Shown: piece by piece, positions 5,524-9,000 of the stretch
How positions within the stretch are numbered: the first letter of the stretch is position 1
How the letters are laid out: each line of letters begins with the position of its first letter
Assembly: GCA_033764265.1 (NCBI GenBank)
Contig: JANRJB010000447.1
Span: forward strand, 1 to 9,000
Reading direction: 5' to 3'
Length of the DNA: 9,000 bases
Origin: VGEM01 sp033764265
GTDB lineage: Bacteria; Pseudomonadota; Alphaproteobacteria; Rhodospirillales; Rhodospirillaceae
The notes under the pieces: model-generated
Database searches by the model: none
What the model saw: the letters and a program-made list of their open reading frames with translations, nothing else
What the model was told of the DNA's origin: nothing
Translations under genes and position numbers: made by a program

Positions 5524-7089
5524 ATGATCCGCAGCCTGCGCCACCTTGGACGACTGGTTCGCATCGCTCGTGCGCTGGCGCGGGCCGACGCGCTGTTCCT
5601 GGCCGAGGTCCACCCGCTGACGCGCGCCGGCGCGCGGGCCATGGCGCTGTTGTGGCCGCCCGCGCCAAGAATGCGCGCGCTCAGACCGGGCCAGCGGCTA
5701 GCGTTTGCGTTGGCGGGCCTGGGGCCGACGTTCATCAAGTTCGGCCAGGCACTATCGACCCGCTCCGACCTTCTGGGCGAGGAGGTCGCCGCCGACCTGG
5801 CCGAACTGCAGGACAATTTACCGGCGTTCCCGTTCGCCCAGGCCAAGGCGCAGATCGAAGCCGATTTCGCCAGGCCCATGGGCACCATCTTCGCGAGTCT
5901 GGAGGCCAAGCCGGTGGCGGCGGCGTCCATCGCGCAGGTTCACTTCGGCGTCGACAGCGACGGTCGCGAGGTGGCGGTGAAAGTTCTGCGGCCCGACATC
6001 GCCGCCACCTTCGCCGCCGAGATCGATTTCCTCGACTGGCTGGCGGGGCTGGCCCTGCGGGTGCAGCCCAAGCTGGCCCGCCTGAAACCGCGCGAGGTGG
6101 TGGCCACCTTTGCCGAAACGGTACGGGTGGAGATGGACTTGCGGCTGGAAGCCGCCGCCGCACAGGAACTGGCCGAGAACTTCGCCGGCGATGCGGGTTT
6201 TCGCGTCCCCGCGGTGGACTGGCAGCGCACCTCGGAACACGTGTTGACCCTGGAAAGGGTGGCGGGCTTGCGGGTCGACGATCGCGCCGCCGTCGCAGCG
6301 GCCGGACTTGATCCGCAAGCGGTGGTCAAGGCCGCGGCCGAGGCGTTCTTCGCCATGGTGTTCCGTCACGGCTTTTTTCACGCCGACATGCACCCCGGCA
6401 ATCTGTTCGTGACGCCCCATGAGAACCGCCCGGGCGGGCAGATCATCGCCATGGATTTCGGCATCATGGGGCGGATCGACGACGCAACCCGCAAGACCCT
6501 GGGCGAAATGCTGCTGGGCTTCCTGACGCGGGATTACCGCAAGGTGGCCGAGGTGCATATCGCGGCCGGTTTTGTGCCGGCGCACAAGTCGGTCGATGCC
6601 TTCGCCCAGGCCTGCCGGTCGATCGCCGAGCCGATCCTGGGCAAGCCGATCGCCGAAATCTCCGTCGCCAAACTGCTCGGCCAACTGTTCGCCATCACCG
6701 AAACCTTCGAGATGCAGGTCCAGCCGCAATTGTTGTTGCTGCAAAAAAGCATGCTGGTGGCCGAAGGCGTGGGCCGCAATCTGGCGCCCGAGGTCAACAT
6801 GTGGGACCTGGCCCGGCCCCTGATCGAGGACTGGATGCGCACCCGGCTGGGGCCCGAGGGCCGGGTCGGCGACGCGGCCACCGCGACGGTGGCGACGCTG
6901 GCGAAAATTCCGCGCATCATCGACCGGCTGGATGCGGCCACCGACGAGGCGCGCCGCGCGGGCCTGCGGTTGCATCCTGAAACGGCGGCGGCGATCCGCG
7001 GTGGCAACGGCCGATCAAGTTGGCCGGGCTGGCTGCCCTGGCTGATCGCGGGCGCGGCGGTGATGGCGCTGATCGCCGGCGGGAGTTGA
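5524..7089 (+). CDS. ubiB: Ubiquinone biosynthesis protein UbiB (ABC1/ADCK/UbiB atypical kinase)
   Basis: Membrane-linked ATPase of the protein kinase-like UbiB family, needed for ubiquinone synthesis, probably by making lipid intermediates available to the Ubi enzymes. The 521-residue protein shows the family-specific KxGQ motif (KFGQ, 72-75), the Ala-rich loop that replaces the Gly-rich loop (VAAASIAQVH, 131-140) and the ATP-binding lysine K153 (VAVKVLRPD). It also has the catalytic-loop equivalent HADMHPGN (286-293) and metal-binding DFG (311-313). A hydrophobic segment at about 503-519 (WLPWLIAGAAVMALIAG) is a likely C-terminal membrane anchor. The ATG at 5524 directly precedes the typical N-terminal RSLRHLGRL, though no clear ribosome binding site is seen. 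The next gene, coaBC, begins 56 bp later. Confidence 0.96.
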   Translation: MIRSLRHLGRLVRIARALARADALFLAEVHPLTRAGARAMALLWPPAPRMRALRPGQRLAFALAGLGPTFIKFGQALSTRSDLLGEEVAADLAELQDNLPAFPFAQAKAQIEADFARPMGTIFASLEAKPVAAASIAQVHFGVDSDGREVAVKVLRPDIAATFAAEIDFLDWLAGLALRVQPKLARLKPREVVATFAETVRVEMDLRLEAAAAQELAENFAGDAGFRVPAVDWQRTSEHVLTLERVAGLRVDDRAAVAAAGLDPQAVVKAAAEAFFAMVFRHGFFHADMHPGNLFVTPHENRPGGQIIAMDFGIMGRIDDATRKTLGEMLLGFLTRDYRKVAEVHIAAGFVPAHKSVDAFAQACRSIAEPILGKPIAEISVAKLLGQLFAITETFEMQVQPQLLLLQKSMLVAEGVGRNLAPEVNMWDLARPLIEDWMRTRLGPEGRVGDAATATVATLAKIPRIIDRLDAATDEARRAGLRLHPETAAAIRGGNGRSSWPGWLPWLIAGAAVMALIAGGS

Positions 7090-7108
7090 TTTCGCCGATG
7101 TGCGAAAT
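7089..7108 (+). promoter_or_regulatory. Short hairpin between ubiB and coaBC
   Basis: ATTTCGC (7089-7095) and GCGAAAT (7102-7108) are perfect 7-bp inverted repeats with a six-base loop, starting at the last base of the ubiB stop codon. No T tract follows, so it is not a standard terminator. TAGATT (7113-7118) just downstream is a possible -10 box but lacks a good -35 partner. The site could be an operator or mRNA-end structure. Confidence 0.35.
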
Positions 7109-7145
7109 GACCTAGATTGAAACGCCTCGTTCGGGAACATTCGGC

Positions 7146-8375
7146 GTGCTGGAAAACAAACGCATCCTGTTGATCGTCGCCGGCGGCATCGCCGCGGTGA
7201 AGGCGCCCGACCTGATCCGCCGGCTGCGGGAACGCGGCGCCGGTGTGCGCTGCATTCTGACCCATGGCGGCGCGCAGTTCGCAACACCCATGTCGCTCGC
7301 CGCGCTGTCGGGACAGCCGGTGTACCAGGACATCTTCTCGCTGAAGGACGAGGCCGAGATGGGCCACATCCGGCTGTCGCGCGAGGCCGATCTGATCGTG
7401 GTGGCGCCGGCCACCGCCGACATCATGGCCAAGATGGCCCATGGGATTGCCGACGATCTGGCCACCACCACGCTGCTGGCCACCGACAAACCGGTGCTGA
7501 TCGCGCCCTCGATGAACGTGATGATGTGGACCCATCCGGCCACGCAGGCCAACCTGCAGACGTTGAAGGCACGCGGCGTAACCACAGTCGGACCCGGCGC
7601 CGGCGACCTGGCCTGCGGCGAGGTGGGCGACGGACGCCTGGCCGAAGTGCGCGACATCGTCGCCGCGGTGGCGCGCCACTTCCATGGCCGCAGCGAGGCG
7701 GGACCGCTGGCGCGCGTGCGGGCGCTGGTGACCAGCGGGCCGACCCATGAACCCATCGACGGCGTGCGCTATATCGCCAACCGGTCGTCGGGCAAGCAGG
7801 GCCATGCGATCGCCGAGTCCCTGGCCGCCCTGGGCGCGCAGGTGACGCTGGTGACCGGGCCGGTGCACGAGCCCGACCCCGACGGGGTGACAGTGGTGCG
7901 CGTGGAAACCGCCGCGCAGATGTTGAAGGCCTGCCACGAGGCGCTGCCGCGCGATGTCGCCGTGTGTGCCGCCGCGGTGGCCGATTGGCACGTCGTCGGG
8001 GCCGGGCGGGCCAAGATCAAGCGCGGCACGGCACCGCCCAAGCTTGAACTGGCGGAGAATCCCGACATTCTGGCGACCTTGTCGGCCAAAGGCCCGCAGC
8101 GGCCGGCGCTGGTGGTGGGCTTCGCCGCGGAAACCGAGGCCGTGGTCGCCAACGCCCAGAAGAAGCGAAGCGCAAAAGGCTGCGACTGGATCGTCGCCAA
8201 CGATGTGACCCTGGGCGGCGGCGCCTTCGGCGCCGAGCACAACACCGTACACCTGATCACCGCCGCGGGCGTGGAGGAGTGGCCGACCTTGAAGAAAACC
8301 GCCGTGGCCGAGCGTTTGGCCGAACGCATCGCCGCCCACATCGAAAGCTCCGCGGCGAAGGCAACGCGGCCATGA
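7146..8375 (+). CDS. coaBC: Bifunctional phosphopantothenoylcysteine decarboxylase / phosphopantothenate-cysteine ligase
   Basis: Carries out two consecutive steps of coenzyme A synthesis: CoaB joins cysteine to 4'-phosphopantothenate using CTP, and CoaC decarboxylates the product to 4'-phosphopantetheine with FMN. The 409-residue protein has both domains. The N-terminal flavoprotein CoaC part has the catalytic His74 (GHIRLS), the PSMNVMMW motif with Asn124 (121-128) and the substrate-flap Cys157 (GDLACGEVGDGRLAE). The C-terminal CoaB part has TSGPTHEPIDGVRYIANRSS (196-215, with Asn211), AAVADW (276-281) and Lys290 (AKIKRG). The start is GTG at 7146 with GGGAA 8 nt upstream; the next residues, LENKRILLIVAGGIAA, are typical of the family start. 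The stop codon overlaps the dut start (ATGA). Confidence 0.97.
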   Translation: MLENKRILLIVAGGIAAVKAPDLIRRLRERGAGVRCILTHGGAQFATPMSLAALSGQPVYQDIFSLKDEAEMGHIRLSREADLIVVAPATADIMAKMAHGIADDLATTTLLATDKPVLIAPSMNVMMWTHPATQANLQTLKARGVTTVGPGAGDLACGEVGDGRLAEVRDIVAAVARHFHGRSEAGPLARVRALVTSGPTHEPIDGVRYIANRSSGKQGHAIAESLAALGAQVTLVTGPVHEPDPDGVTVVRVETAAQMLKACHEALPRDVAVCAAAVADWHVVGAGRAKIKRGTAPPKLELAENPDILATLSAKGPQRPALVVGFAAETEAVVANAQKKRSAKGCDWIVANDVTLGGGAFGAEHNTVHLITAAGVEEWPTLKKTAVAERLAERIAAHIESSAAKATRP

Positions 8376-8830
8376 CCGACGCCGTGACCGTGGCCATCAA
8401 GCGCCTGCCGGGGTCCGAGGGCCTGCCGCTGCCACAGTATCAATCGGAACTTGCGGCGGGCCTGGACCTGTGCGCCGCCGTTCACGCCGACGTGGTGCTG
8501 ACCCCCGGCGCGCGGGCGATCATTCCCACCGGTTTCGCCATCGCCCTGCCGCCGGGCTACGAGGCGCAAGTGCGGCCGCGCTCGGGCCTTGCGGCCAAGA
8601 ACGGCGTGACGGTGCTGAACAGCCCGGGCACGGTGGATGCCGATTACCGCGGCGAAGTGGGCGTGATTCTGGTCAACCTGGGGCGCGAGCCGTTCACCAT
8701 CAGGCGCGGCGCGCGCATCGCGCAGCTGGTGATCGCACCCGTGACGCGCGCGCAGTGGCGGGAAACAGATGCGTTGCCCGATACCGCGCGCGGCGCCGGC
8801 GGCTTCGGGTCCACCGGCCATACGGCGTGA
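8372..8830 (+). CDS. dut: Deoxyuridine 5'-triphosphate nucleotidohydrolase (dUTPase)
   Basis: Hydrolyses dUTP to dUMP and pyrophosphate, keeping uracil out of DNA and supplying dUMP for thymidylate synthesis. The 152-residue subunit is the usual size for the trimeric enzyme and shows all five motifs in order. These are AGLDLCA (I, from residue 29), RPRSGLA (II, 68-74), GTVDADYRGE (III, 86-95, catalytic Asp89), RGARIAQLVI (IV, 112-121) and the P-loop-like RGAGGFGSTG (V, 140-149). The ATG at 8372 overlaps the coaBC stop by four bases (ATGA), which suggests translational coupling; a weak GAAGG lies about 10 nt upstream. The frame extends upstream to an ATG at 8279, but that part is coaBC read out of frame. 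The moeB-like gene starts four bases after the stop. Confidence 0.97.
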   Translation: MTDAVTVAIKRLPGSEGLPLPQYQSELAAGLDLCAAVHADVVLTPGARAIIPTGFAIALPPGYEAQVRPRSGLAAKNGVTVLNSPGTVDADYRGEVGVILVNLGREPFTIRRGARIAQLVIAPVTRAQWRETDALPDTARGAGGFGSTGHTA

Positions 8831-8834
8831 TGCA

Positions 8835-9000
8835 ATGCCTGGGTTCGACGACACGCAGATCCTGCGCTACGCCCGCCACCTGAACCTGTCCGAGGTGGGC
8901 GAGGCCGGCCAGGAGAAGCTGCTGAAGGCGCGCGTGCTGGTGATCGGCGCCGGCGGCCTGGGCTCGCCCTTGATCCTGTACCTGGCCGCGGCCGGCGTCG
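8835..9000 (+). CDS. moeB: MoeB/ThiF/HesA-family adenylyltransferase (5' part; runs off window)
   Basis: E1-like enzyme that adenylates the C-terminal glycine of a small sulfur-carrier protein (MoaD for molybdopterin or ThiS for thiamine). Only the first 55 residues are visible. They hold the standard N-terminus (DDTQILRYARHLNLSEVG), then QEKLLKARVLVIGAGGLGSP with the GxGGLGS nucleotide-binding loop, and then the start of the next helix. The ATG at 8835 is four bases after the dut stop, so it probably shares the coaBC-dut transcript. The cysteines and the rhodanese domain that would separate MoeB, ThiF and MoeZ types lie outside the window. The gene symbol rests on the usual annotation of this neighbour and is less sure than the family. 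Confidence 0.85.
   Translation, partial: MPGFDDTQILRYARHLNLSEVGEAGQEKLLKARVLVIGAGGLGSPLILYLAAAGV

Noticed and set aside
6534..8339. Long minus-strand open frame (601 codons) opposite ubiB and coaBC
   Set aside because: Low-complexity His/Gly/Arg-rich translation, antisense to two well-supported genes; an artefact of codon bias.

Overview
This window looks like a chromosomal core region of a high-G+C alphaproteobacterium, most likely from the Rhodospirillales or a related group. The evidence is the strong G/C bias at third codon positions, the alphaproteobacterial character of the DnaA, MutM and UbiE proteins, and the gene order dnaA - rpsT - enoyl-CoA hydratase - mutM, divergent from ubiE - ubiB - coaBC - dut - moeB. 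I recall this order from many alphaproteobacteria and did not check it against a database. I see no prophage, insertion sequence with a transposase, CRISPR array, rRNA or tRNA gene.

Minus-strand half (1-4496). Transcription runs leftward from mutM (8-oxoguanine/Fapy glycosylase) through an enoyl-CoA hydratase and rpsT (ribosomal protein S20) to dnaA (replication initiator). dnaA lacks only its last few codons at the left edge. A gene-free stretch of about 730 bp lies between rpsT and dnaA. It holds a strong hairpin, a CGCG-rich direct repeat and six GANTC sites, but no convincing DnaA boxes. rpsT has the clearest promoter in the window (TTGACG-17 nt-TATAAG). Between rpsT and the enoyl-CoA hydratase sit two adjacent palindromic repeats of 76 and 79 bp. 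They belong to one family, lie in opposite orientation, share a three-base bulge, and differ by paired substitutions that keep the stems base-paired.

Plus-strand half (4595-9000). ubiE and ubiB provide a C-methyltransferase and an atypical kinase/ATPase for ubiquinone synthesis. A REP-like palindrome separates them. coaBC (phosphopantothenate to 4'-phosphopantetheine in coenzyme A synthesis) overlaps dut (dUTPase) by four bases. A MoeB/ThiF-type adenylyltransferase starts four bases after dut and runs off the right edge. The last three genes look like a translationally coupled operon.

The protein-coding genes are ordinary, conserved housekeeping genes. The less explained material is non-coding: the paired covarying hairpins at 2583-2749, the long dnaA upstream region with clustered GANTC sites, and the REP-like element at 5421-5478. 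One protein detail also stands out: the MutM zinc finger has His where the second Cys is expected. I found no clear evidence for a new multi-gene system.
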